From assembly GCA_951802425.1 (NCBI GenBank), contig OX637795.1, positions 2,708,501 to 2,772,500 on the forward strand: a DNA stretch of 64,000 nucleotides. Direction: 5' to 3'. The position numbers and the translations under genes were made by a program. Shown here one piece after another: positions 44,205 through 56,500 of this stretch (the first letter of the stretch is position 1; every line of letters begins with the position of its first letter). Origin of the DNA: Clavaria fumosa. Taxonomy: Eukaryota; Basidiomycota; Agaricomycetes; Agaricales; Clavariaceae. The notes below the pieces were generated by a model. That model made no database searches and had not been told where the DNA came from. It was given only the letters and a program-made list of their open reading frames with translations.

Positions 44205-45175
44205 TAGTGCTACCAGGGTGCTCGATTTCAGGCACGGTCTATTCCTCCTGCAAAGCGTGGGGGGGACTAGAGAGTAGAGAAATGAAAAGGAGGGTCCCGG
44301 TATAGGATTGACGGATGCCCTCTGGCTGGGTGCTTCATGTTACCCGTCCGCGACACCAAAAATGCTGGACTCTTCAATTGGCTGCCTGTTGTCTTGGTTC
44401 GGATAAGAAGTTCAGGCTCATGACCTGTGGACGCACCTCGACGTGACTCGGACGTGCCACTCTTCCGAGGATATGTGGAAAGAGTACAGCATACCTATCA
44501 TATGATACGGTCAAGTGGGCCACGATTGGGCAGACCTTGTGCGAACGTTGAATTTCCGACTGCCAGCAGAACATTGTCAATGTCATAGCTATCATATGAC
44601 ACGCCGGTCAAGTAGGTCACGATTGGGCGGCTACTTTGATGTCCATATTCACATGATAGGCAAGACGCCTGTACGAAGGTCGAATCTCTGACTGCTTGGA
44701 ATCCAGGACTTCTCCCTCGCATGTCGTAGATGTATGAACGTCTTCGCAAGCAAGGGTTCTGCCTGCGCAAGACGGCACTAGAAATTGGAAGTCTTGGTGC
44801 ACCACCAGAATGTGTTTGTGCTGCGTGAACTCGTCTAAGTATAGCTTTCTACCTTTGCCTAAAGTAGGCAATAAAACTCTGATCATGTGCACATGCCTGT
44901 CATCCTCCCCGTACCTTGGTAAATCTCAGTCACTAATCCCGAGTTAAGGGCGACAATAATGCCAAAACCCGGGAGAGTGCGGATGCGCTTATCTTTAGCT
45001 TAAAATAAGTATTTTTTAACTACACTGTCTTCTACATCTTCCCAGTGACTCCTAGGACCAGTTAGCTGGGTGTCAATTTGTAAGTCCAAATCCACTGCGG
45101 AGGTTGCCACGCCGCCACCTTCAACACACATTTTATAGAAATCAGACATGCCACATGTTGCTGAATGGTGCCCTA
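44205..45175. other. Intergenic region with a degenerate tandem repeat
   Basis: About 970 bp without a supportable gene. A duplication of roughly 110 bp occupies 44495-44705: TATCATATGA...GGTCAAGT..G.CACGATTGGGC is followed by GTGCGAACGTTGAATTTCC or GTACGAAGGTCGAATCTC and CGACTGC/TGACTGC in each copy. Confidence 0.5.
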
Positions 45176-46399
<1,224 letters not shown>

Positions 46400-46770
46400 C
46401 TAAACAAGCTATACTCAGAAGTGCTCGGTGGACAATGCTTGGACGCCTACTGGAGAAGCGAGGGTGGACGCCATGGTAAAGTAAAGAAATGAACTTATGC
46501 AACGTTGACTCAGGCAATTATTGTCCTTGCGAATACACGTGATGCTGAGACAACCGAGAGATCACATGACACGGGCTTTCCACCACCAGAGACGAAGGCG
46601 GTGTCAGTTCAGTTCTTGACTCGAGTTCACCACCATGACGCTGTAAATCCGTGCTCAACCAGTCGTTTTCAAGAAGCAAGAAAGCCATAATCAGTATCTC
46701 AAAGATATCATGATTCCCCGAATAGCACTCCAAAATCAAACTACACTCTATACCACCCATTCCTATCACA
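46400..46770. promoter_or_regulatory. Divergent promoter of E2 and GTPBP-like genes
   Basis: 370 bp between start codons, with CACGTGA at 46536-46542 and ATCACATGAC near 46560. The CACGTG core recurs in other divergent promoters of this window. Confidence 0.35.
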
Positions 46771-48116
46771 ATGTTCGGCGAAGGCGATTCTGAATCTCCC
46801 CGCGTGCCCAGCCCGTGGTCGAACCTCATCTCGACGCCACCGTCGCCCGCACATGGACCCGTGGCTGAAGGCATTCTCATCCCCAAACTTGTCCAAGAGG
46901 CTGAGGATGTACGCAAACCAATTGCACTGCACCGTGCCCATTTGAAGTCTGACCGTTCCGCTCATCCTAGGGAAACATCGAATACAAACTCCAGCTGCTG
47001 AACCCGTCGCCCGCCCGGTTCGCCCGTCTCGTTACCCAGCTGAAGTGGCGGCTTCTCGAAGGCGGAGGGCAGGCGTACTACGAGCTCGGTGTCGCAGACT
47101 CGGGGGCGCTCATCGGACTGCCCCGCGCGGAGCTGGAGATGACGCTGGAAACGCTGGAAATGATGGCGGGCGAGATTGGGGCGAGCGTCATCGTGGTGAA
47201 GGAAATTGAGGTCCCAGAGGTCATGGCACGACTCAGATTGCTGGAGGAGGGCGCAGGCGGCGGCCTCACGCGCCGGAACTGGTCGGGCGACCGTGCCCAA
47301 GTGGCCCCACTTCCCGACTCTGAAACTTCCACCACACTCAGCGAGGATGATTCGAACACCGGAGCAGAAACTGAGCCCACCGCGGATACGGACGTGGACG
47401 ATCCCCCTTGCACGCTCGTCAAGCATTCGAGCGCCGACTCGCTGGATGCATTCGCAAATGATGCCGGCGACACACCCATATTCACCATCGACCTCGAAAT
47501 CTCCTTGGTGTACAAGCCCCTGCCTATGCGACGCCGTGCACATATGTCCCTGGCTCCGCCCAGGAAGCAGAAGGGAAGGAAATACCTCCTTCCTGCCTCG
47601 GACCCCGACGCCGAGCAGAAACCCATCCCAACGAAGCTGCAGGAGAAAGCCGCGCTCCGGCGCCTGGCGCGCGACCGCAGGAGGGAGGAGCGGAACGCCG
47701 CGTCGCGCGCGTTGGCTGGCGTCGACGGCGGGAGCGACGCACACCAAGGCGTCGCACGGCAAGGCGTCGCGGCGCATGTGCAGGCGACCGTCCACGAGCA
47801 GCAGCAGCAGCAGCAGCAAGCACGCGCGTTGGATCATGATGTCGAAGACCTGACGTTGTCCCTGGCCGCGCTCCATGCCTCCGTGTGCATCCCCCCGGTC
47901 CCCGTCAAGCTGCCGCCGGCCGCACGCTTCGACGCCGCCTGCGGGCCCGTGACGGTCGCAGCGGCGCCTACAGTCCATTCCGCCGCCCCCTTGGTGGCGA
48001 TTGAGAAGGATGCAGTGCCTTATGTCAAGCCGGAACCTCGTTTAGTGGTCGAGGCGCTCGTGGTGCGCAAAATGTCGCTGGAAGAGGGGTTCCTGAACTT
48101 TGAGGGATTTTGCTGA
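46771..48116 (+). CDS. Protein with the N-terminal region of GTPBP1/GTPBP2
   Basis: Two exons, 46771-46908 and 46971-48116. The protein starts MFGEGDSESPRVPSPWSNLI. Across the intron comes EAED-GNIEYKLQLLNPSPAR, RLVTQLKWRLLEGGGQAYYE, LGVADSGALIGLPRAELEMT and IGASVIVVKEIEV, which match the segment before the GTPase domain in the GTPBP1/2 translational-GTPase family. No P-loop, DxxG or NKxD follows: the remainder is an acidic stretch, a basic KQKGRKYLLP region, a poly-Gln run (QQQQQQQ) and a Pro/Val/Ala-rich tail ending FLNFEGFC. So this is a stand-alone version without the GTPase engine. What it binds is unknown; the complete open second exon shows it is not a truncated pseudogene. Confidence 0.65.
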
Positions 48117-48412
48117 TTAGTTATGTTTCTTCTGCCTTGTTATAGTTTCGTTAGTTTTCTTTCCCCCGTTACTCGATCGTCTAACGATTTTTCCCAACAC
48201 TATTGTCATCTGATGAGCTATGCCTTATTCTGTAAATCTGTCATATCTTGCAGTAGCCGTTGGGGCGCAGCCGACGATTATAAGCAGTTGTTTCAAGTCA
48301 AGCTACCAATGACAGCATGTGGCGCTTGCTAGAAACATAACGGTGTCGAGAGTCCGAGCAGCTCACGTAACTCCAGAAAAAATCCTATATAAAATGGCTT
48401 CTAATGTTGACT

Positions 48413-50384
48413 CTAGACAACAGGCCTGAAGGGACGCCTTAGTCTCCCGTATGTGTCAGGATGGGGCGAAACGACGCACTGGATCTCCCGGCTGGGAGAG
48501 ACATGGATGGACGCGTGGTTTGGCACGCCGTGGATGCGCGGGTACGCGTTGAGGTTTTTGTGCATGGTGATTTGGAACACCGACGCGCCCCCATTCCTAT
48601 TTCGTCAAACACAAACACAAATGCACATCAGCCTCAGTCCCCCCCAACAGCCGAATTCGACGGGCACAACAAAACAAAAAACAAAAAAACAAAAAAAAAG
48701 CCCCACCTCGAGATGATAGTCGAGTACGCGAGGAAGAACACCCAGATCCGGTACCACCGCTCGCCGTACTTGGCCTCGACCTTGTCCTTGTTGCCCACCC
48801 AGTTGCGGTACCAGCGGTACAGCGTCGCGGAGTAGTGCACGCCGAGCACGTCGATGTTCTTCACCTCGAAGCCGGCCGCCTCGACCTGGGAGATGACCCA
48901 CCCGAGGGAGCAGGACGCGTCCGCGCCGGGGAAGATGTACTTGTTCATGAACAGGCCCCTGTGCGCACGCGTGGCCCGTGCGCGCTTGAGCGTGCGGAGA
49001 ACGGAACGGGAGCGGGGGGGACGCACCAGATGAGGTCTTCGTACTGCCAGTGTGGGCGGATGCCCGCGACCTGCAGCACGAACGTGCCGTTGTCGTCCAG
49101 TAGGTCATACATCTGGCGCAGAAACGTGCCGTACCGCCGGATGCCGACATGCTTTGGCACACCAAAAAAGAAAGAAGAAAAAAACGCAGCCATGTTGGTC
49201 AGCTGGAGGCCACGGCGCGCAAGGGCGGGCCACAAAGCCTCACCTCGGCCATTTCGAGGGAGACGATCTTGGTGTAGTGTCCGGGCCCGCCAGGGATGTC
49301 GCGATAGTCCATGCAAAGGATGCGCGCCCTGTCCGTGGGGACGCCGTTCGCCTCGATCCTGGCGTTGCCGAACGCGGTCTGGTTCTTGCCGAGGGTGATG
49401 CCGGTGACCTCGCAGCCGTAGTTCTTCGCGGCAAACGCGGCGAGCGTGCCCCAGCCGCACCCGACGTCGAGGAGGTGGTCGTCCGGCTGGAGACGCAGCT
49501 TCTCGCAGACGACGGTGAGCTTGGTGTCTTGCAGCTGCTCGAGCGTCTCCTCGCGCGTGAGGTCGTGCACGATCCCGGAGGTGTAGACCATGCGCGGCCC
49601 GAGGAACCTGTGGGGGGGCGGCGTGTCACTTACGCGTCAGCAAAGGTGGGGGGATGGAGGAGAAGAACCATTCGTAGAAGTCATCCCCGCCTGCGGGCTG
49701 GTTAGTGGTGTGTGTCTGCGCGGGGGAGAAGCGGAGGCGCAGAGGCGGGACTGACGATCGTAGTGGTCCCGGACCTGCTCTTCGTCCTGGCTTTTGGAGT
49801 GCACGACCACCTCGGGGAGGAATTCGGTGAAGACGTATTTGAAGAGCTCGTACGTGAAGGTCATTTTTGCCCAGTCGTGGCGACATTCCATGATGTCGAG
49901 GACGTCGCCTGTCGCGGAGTCAGCGTCCGTGAATAAAGCGGTCCCCGCTTTTTTGGGAAAAAAAAAAAAGACGGGGGCGCACCGTTAAAGTCAATCTTCT
50001 TGTCGAAATAAGCGTCATGGAACACCTGCATGGGGATCTTCTCCCTGAGACGGTACGCGCGCTGGAGGTCGCGGTCATGGATGGTGAGGTACGCCTCGAT
50101 GTTGCGGCCGGGGAGCGCGACCCGGGCGTTCTTGCGCGGGCCGTACGTGCTCGCGAGCGCCCAGTACGCGGCCGCGACGGGCGCGCCGAGCAGCACGAGC
50201 AGCGCGAGGTACGTCGCGCCGCCGCCGTGCCGCACGAGCGGCAGCGTGCGCTTCACGCACCACGGCACGAGCAGCACGAGCGCGGCGAGGTGCAGGTTGG
50301 AGAAGTGGCCGTTGCCCTCGGCGAGCCCGACGAGGGGCGCGTTCTTGATGGCGGGCGTGTTCGTGACGCGGACCGATGAGGACG

Positions 50385-50418
<34 letters not shown>

Positions 50419-50448
50419 CGAGGAGGTGGTGGTGGTGGAGGTGGACAT
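48413..50448 (-). CDS. Sphingolipid C9-methyltransferase
   Basis: Adds the C9 methyl group to the sphingoid base of fungal glucosylceramides, using S-adenosylmethionine, at the ER. The start MSTSTTTTSSSPPPP is followed by KNAPLVGLAEGNGHFSN, two membrane helices (LHLAALVLLVPWCV, YLALLVLLGAPVAAAYWAL), RNIEAYLTIHDRDLQRAY, MECRHDWAKMTFTYELFKY, DHYDRGDDFYEWFLGPRMVY and TSGIV. The SAM site is HLLDVGCGWGTLAAFAAKN; then CMDYRDIPGGPGHYTKIVSL, EMAEHVGIRRYGTFLRQMYD, PGADASCSLGWVISQVEAAG and LGVHYSATLYRWYRNW. The last exon (GASVFQITMHKNLNAYPRIH) ends at TAG. The cyclopropane-synthase-like core with N-terminal helices is diagnostic. It diverges from yif1 with 172 bp between. Confidence 0.93.
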
Positions 50449-50620
50449 GGCGAGACCCCTCACGCGATTCCTCACGCGATTTTTTTTTTTTCTTCTTCTT
50501 CTGTGCTTTCTATGGCCGCTATTGACGTATGTTTGTCTCTGTTGACCGAGCTTCGCGGTATTTGGCGCGCCACGCCACCACGCACGTCTCCACACCGCAC
50601 ACACCAGACCAAGGAGCGAG

Positions 50621-52108
50621 ATGGCCAACTGGTCGCCGCCGCCGCTGCAGCACCCGGTGCCCACACACCCCGCCTACATCCCCGAGCCGCCCTCGACGCC
50701 CGCCTCGCCGGGGGGTTACCAGCGCTTCACCAGCTCGCCGCAGCAGCCCTCACCGCACCACCCGCACGCCCCGCCCCAGCACCAGCAGCAGCACCAGCAG
50801 CACCAGCAGCAGCACCCGCACGCGCATGCGCACGCCGCGGACTTTGCTGGCGCGGCGGCGGCGTATGCACAGCAGCCTTTGCATACGCAGGGCCATGGAC
50901 ACCCCGCCGCTGCTGCTGCTGCTGGCGCGGGCGCGTACCCGGCGCCCTTCCACCTCTCGCAGAGCCAGCGGCATCTGCCCCCGCTGGCGACGGGACCGCC
51001 GCCGCCGCTGCAGCAGCAGCAGCAGCGGCCTGGGGGTTCCCTGCCAGATTTTGCGGCGTGGGGAATGAACGACGCGACGGCGCAGTTCGGGATGCAGATC
51101 GGCCACAGCGCCGTCGCGGCGGGACAGGAGTACGTCCAGAAAAATGTCAGTTAAACACCTCCCCTCCCCCCGCTTCCGCCGAGACACGCACACACACATG
51201 CTCTCGGGGGCTGAACCGTGTTTTTTTTCGCAGTTCGGCGGGATCATCCCGTTCACACACCTCAAGCACCACTTCAACGTGTCGAACTCGTATGTGATAC
51301 GGAAGCTGCGGCTTGTGCTGTTCCCGTGGTTCCACAAGCCGTGGACGCGGAAGGTGCGCCGCTCGGAGCAGGGCCATGGTGTTGAGTGGCAGGCGCCGCG
51401 GGACGACATCAATAGCCCTGATCTGTACATCCCGCGTGCGTTCACAGCGTCATGTTTATCTCTCTAATGTCTTAGCTTGACGACTTTCTCCTTCTTTTCT
51501 CCTTGAAGTCATGGCGCTGGTGACATACATCCTCCTGGCGGCGCTGCACGCGGGGCTGCAGGAGCGCTTCCACCCGCAGGTGCTCGGGCAGACGGCATCG
51601 ACGGCGGTCGCGGTCGTCGTGCTGGAGTTCTTCTTTGTCAAGCTCGGGTGCTACCTATTGAACGTCCAGGGGACGGGCCAGGTGGTCGACCTGATTGCGT
51701 ACGGGGGGTACAAGTTCGTCGGGTAACTGCTTTTCTTATTGGCTGTGTGGGTTGCTGGTCCCTGATTATTATTATTTTGGGCCAGCGTCATCTTGACTAT
51801 TACGGCGGGGTTCCTGCATCTCGGGAGAACATTGTATGGTATTGTATTTATGTACTCTTTCTTAGCGAATGCACTGTTCCTGGTACGTTCCGTGTCCTTT
51901 CCTTTTTTTCTACAGCTTCATTCACTCTCCATTACTGTTTTTTTTTTTACAGCTACGGTCGCTGCGGTCCGTTGTTCTCCCCGATGCTATTCACACGCCC
52001 GCCAATGTAGGCACAGTCAACCCTGCGCAGCGCCGGCGACGGATTACATTCCTGTTCTTTGAGGCGGTCAGCCAGATCGTGTACATGGCTATACTAGTGC
52101 GGATATAA
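50621..52108 (+). CDS. yif1: Yif1 (Hrf1 family) ER-Golgi transport protein
   Basis: Partner of Yip1 in COPII vesicle biogenesis and fusion. The N-terminal 150 residues are His/Gln/Pro/Ala low complexity starting MANWSPPPLQHPVPTHPAYI. Then ATAQFGMQIGHSAVAAGQEY leads across an intron to GGIIPFTHLKHHFNVSNSYV, IRKLRLVLFPWFHKPW and DDINSPDLYIPLMALVTYIL, the Hrf1 signature, followed by about five membrane helices (LLAALHAGL, STAVAVVVLEFFFVKLGCYL, VILTITAGFLHLG, IVFMYSFLANALFLLRSLRS) and the end FFEAVSQIVYMAILVRI. Five exons. The start is fixed by the first ATG after the divergent methyltransferase promoter. The Gln-rich N-terminus is longer than usual. Confidence 0.92.
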
Positions 52109-52446
52109 ATTAAGAAGAGCCCCTTTTATGGGTAGTGGGGTATCGGTAGCGCTATAGCGGTGTTATTATTATGGAGAGGAGTGTGTGTCACTGATGCATA
52201 CCACCATTGTGGGCGCTATGTGCCACGTACTACAAAGATGAGAATCGCCCTGAAATGGCAACGGACACGTGACAGCAAACTCGTAACCGAAAGCCAGCGC
52301 AGGGTCCATCACCCCCAACTGCTGTTCGCTGCGACGCCCACTTACAGCTCAACCGCAGCCTCAGTCTCCCAGCCTCAGTTCCAGCCCTTTGCCCCACTGC
52401 ACTCCTCATCTCTTTACAGCACACGCACAACTCTTTCCGGAAAAAG
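52109..52446. promoter_or_regulatory. Upstream region of ykt6
   Basis: About 340 bp between yif1 and ykt6, both rightward. A CACGTGA box lies at 52266-52272, 175 nt before the ykt6 ATG. No gene visible. Confidence 0.35.
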
Positions 52447-53244
52447 ATGACGAAGGTTTTCTCACTTGCGATAGTCCACGCACCGACGGGGGGACCCTCG
52501 ACGGTGTTGAGCCAAGCGACGGATTTGTCATCGTTCTCGTTTTACCAACGGGGCACGGTGAGCGAGTTCATGGGGTTCATGTCGCGCACGGTGGTGGAGC
52601 GCACGCAGCCGGGGCAGCGCCAGAGCGTGAAGGAGAAGAACTACACGGCGCATGTGGATAATAAGGGTGGGCCGGGCCAGCTGGCGGGTGCGTTCGTGCG
52701 TCCCTTTTGGGTTTGGCGGGTGCAGATGGATTTTTGGTTGATGTCTTTCTCTCTTTTTGTTTGATGGATGTGTAGGGATCGTGATTACGGAAGAGGGGTA
52801 CCCGCTACGGGCTGCGTTTTCGCTGCTGACGAGGGTGTTGGATGATTTTGCGACGAAGGTGCCGCTGAAGGCGTATGAGGACCCTGGGAGTATCGTGTAT
52901 GAGATTCAAGGGTGGCTGTTGAAGGCGCAAGATCCGACGCAGATGGATGTGATTGGGAGGGTGCAAGCTGAGCTGGATGAGACGAAGATTATTCTGGTGT
53001 GTTCACCCCTCATTCCCCCTCCATTCCCCACTAACATTACTATTATTAGCATAAGACGATTGAGTCAGTTTTAGAGAGAGGAGAGAAGTTGGATAATATC
53101 GTTGAACGATCTAATGCGTTATCCATTCAAAGTAAGATGTTTTACAAGACGGCTAAGAAGGTGAGTCGTGTGTGTTATGTTACTATAACTACACTCACAC
53201 TCACACATTAATAATAGCAAAATTCGTGTTGTGTTATTATGTGA
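52447..53244 (+). CDS. ykt6: R-SNARE Ykt6
   Basis: Lipid-anchored SNARE acting in Golgi, vacuole and autophagosome fusion. The spliced protein starts [20 protein letters not shown] with a longin domain ([56 protein letters not shown]), then the SNARE helix [37 protein letters not shown] with the central Arg of the zero layer in LERGEKL. The last short exon after an intron at 53161 encodes QNSCCVIM and TGA: a CCaaX box, palmitoylated and farnesylated in Ykt6. Length about 200 residues is normal. Confidence 0.95.
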
Positions 53245-53502
53245 TGAAATTGTTTACCATATTATAAATAGATCTATATCATCGCTTCAATTACATCATC
53301 GTTTCATTTCCACACTAACACTAACACTGCAACTACTACACTGCTCTAATGCGGCTACTGTCGTGTGCTAATGCTATACTCGGTTATCTATCTCTATAAT
53401 GTATCCATGGTTTACCGGTTTATTCCATTGACTAACACTACTACTACTTATACCCCAACTCACTCACACTCACTCCAGACCAAACCAACCAACCAACCAA
53501 CC

Positions 53503-56500
53503 ATGTCTACCACCATTCTTCCCGCTTTAGCACGCATATTCAAACTCGCAGATGATAGCGCTGCTCCTCTCAATACAGACGGTGGTCATCCAGCTAACTC
53601 CCTTCTCACAAAGAGCTTGTCCGACATCGTAGAACTCCTCAGTCGTGATAGACTCCCTTTCACTCTCTCAGACCTCGTACGTTCCTTCATCTCTTTTCAT
53701 TTTATCGTTCGTTGTCTCACCCCTCTGGTGGCAGCCCGCCTATAATGATGCCCTTTGGAACTCCAAAAGCGGCCTCGATGACCGCAAGTTCCTGGTCCGT
53801 AGTATTGTTTCCGTTCCTCCGTGTCCCCAATTTCTCACCTCCCGTCCAGCTCGAGAAGCTCTTGGTGCTCATGTCACGTCTTCCCAGTGACTCGGAATTT
53901 TCCGCGCGTCTCCAGGACATCTTTATGGATACCCGTGAGATCCCCTCATTTGTTTCCTGCATTGGCTTCTCTCACATAGATATCCCCAGTGTACAAGGAC
54001 CTCCCACACCCACCCCGCAGCTACGTCTCCCAATTCCCCCCCGTACTCCCCCCCAAAGCGCAGCCCATCGTGAGCTACGCCTACCGCTCCGTCGACGGGT
54101 TCAACTACAACCCGCTCATCCCCACGCTCGGCCAGGCGGGCACACCCTACGCCCGCTCCGTGCCCTCCACCAACACCACCCCGCTCGCGTCCCTCCCCGA
54201 CCCGGGCCTCCTCTTCGACACCCTCCTCCGTCGGCGCGCCACGTCTGCGTACCCTAAAGGGAACGCCATCGTCAATGGAGACGTCTACGGCAGCAGCAGC
54301 GGCGGCGATGGGTTCGTGCGCCACCCGGGGGGCGTCTCGAGCCTCTTCTTCGCCTTCGCGGACCTCGTGATCCACAGCATCTTCGACACCGCGCACGGCG
54401 GCGGCGCGGGCGCGGGCGGGACGGTGAACAACGCGAGCAGCTACCTCGACCTGAGCCCGCTGTATGGCAGCTCGGAGCGCGCGCTCGACGGCGTGCGTCG
54501 GCGTGACGGCACGGGACGGCTTTGGGAGGACGTGTTTGCGGATGGACGTCTGCTGTTGATGCCCCCCGCGGCTTGTGCGTTGTTGGTTGTCTTTTGTCGG
54601 AACCATAACGTGAGCGCCCGTGTCTCTGTATGGGGGTAGCTGGTACTGACCTCGCCGCGCCGACAGTACGTCGCCGAGAAGCTACTCGCGATCAACGAAC
54701 GACGGACGTTCCGCCCCCCTGCGCTGTTCGAAGGGGAGGGAGAGGACGCCCGCGCGCGGCTGGCGGCGCAGGACGAGGAGCTGTTCCAGCGCGCGCGGCT
54801 CGTGAACTGCGGGTACTTTATGCAGGTCATTTTTGGGGACTATGTGGGCGCCATTTTGGGGCTTGCGAGGGATGGGTTTGCGTGGCGCCTTGATCCGCTT
54901 GAGGTGGGGGTTTTTTTTCTTTCGTTTGAAATGATTATCGTGATTGTCATGATAACCTGTAGACGATACGCCGGACGTCGCACGATCTGGCTCCGCAGGG
55001 CGAGGGCAACGCGTGCTCCATCGAGTTCAATATGCTCTACCGGTGGCACGCGACGCTCTCGGAGCGGGACACGGAGTGGACGGAGAAGAAGTTCCGGGAG
55101 ATGCTTGGGGATGCCGACTTTGATACTGTCAGTCGTTTTTTATTTATTTATTTATTTTGGGCTGTCTGTTGATGGGAGTCTTTTTCCAGATCACCCCGGA
55201 ACAATTTATCAAGAAGACGAAGGAGCACCTCATGCAGAATAGGGACGTCAAGGCGTGGACGTTCGACGGGTGACTACCTCTCCCTCCCTCTCGCATCCAC
55301 GCATCGACGCACAACTCAACCCCCTCCCCCTTTTTTTTTTTGGGTAACCTCTCCCAGGCTGACACGAGACGAATCCGGCCGGTTCCGGGACGCGGACCTG
55401 GCGCGGATCCTGCAGGACGCGACGGAGTGGTATGCGGGTGCGTTCCGGGCGCGGGGGACGCCTGCTGTGATGCGCGTTGTGGAGGTGATGGGGATCTTGC
55501 AGGCGAGGAGCTGGGGGACTTGTTCGGTGAGAGGCGGCTTTGTGGTCCTTTTTTTAAAAATTTTTAATTTTTAATTTTTGGTTGTATAGATGAACGAGTT
55601 TCGCCGGTTTTTGGGTTTGAAGCGTGCGTCGCTTATTTTTTTTTGTTCCTCTCGGTGGATTTATTGATTTCTGCTTTTTTTTTGGGGGGGGCCTAGCATA
55701 TGCCAATTTTGAGGAGTGGAACCCCAACCCGGAGATTCATGTCTGTTGATAGCCCGTTTTCATGCTTGGCGCGTTGCTCTTTGTCTCTGACACAAGTCTC
55801 GTTTTTTTTTTGTTCTTCAGAAAGCGGCAGCGGCTCTGTATCACGACATCGAGAACCTGGAGCTACATGTAAGTCAGAGCTGCGTTTTTTTTGTTGTTGT
55901 TGTGTAGCGACGAGTTGCGCGAAACGAAAATATTCTTTTGTTGACGGGAGTTTTATTTTTATTTTTTTAGGTTGGTCTGCAAGCTGAGGAGACGAAGGAG
56001 CCGATGCCTGGTGCGGGCTTGTGTCCTGGCTACACGATCTCCCGGGCTATCTTGGCGGACGCGGTGTGCTTGACTCGGGGTGATCGGTACTTGACCGTCG
56101 ATTTCACGCGTGCGTCTTGGGCATTTTTGTTCCCCTTCTTGCCCGGCAGCGACCCATACCGACTCACACTTTTTTTTCTTCTTTCCTCCCCCTTTTTTGG
56201 TCACGCAGCGCACAACCTCACGAGCTGGGGGTACCAAGACTGCCAGCGGGACGCGACGGACGGGTCGTACGGGGGGATGCTGACGAAGCTGCTGTTCCGG
56301 CACCTGGGGGGGAGCTGCTACCCGCGCGGGTCGGCGTATGCGCATTTCCCGTTTATGGTGCCGGAGTATATGGAGGCGCAGCTTGCGCGGCGCGCGCCGG
56401 GGGTGGCGGAGAAGTATGGGTGGGTGCGCCCGTTGCCGGCGGTTGGGGGTGGTGGTGCTGGTGCTGTTGGGAATGGGAGTGGGGGTGGCCAGGGTGGGCT

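Noticed and set aside
47206..47853. Second and third frames across the GTPBP-like exon
   Set aside because: High GC leaves several frames open; only the frame with GNIEYKLQLL matches a family.
50503..51297. 264-codon frame rich in Ala/Pro over the yif1 start
   Set aside because: Another frame of the GC-rich yif1 N-terminus; yif1 has clear Hrf1 family blocks.
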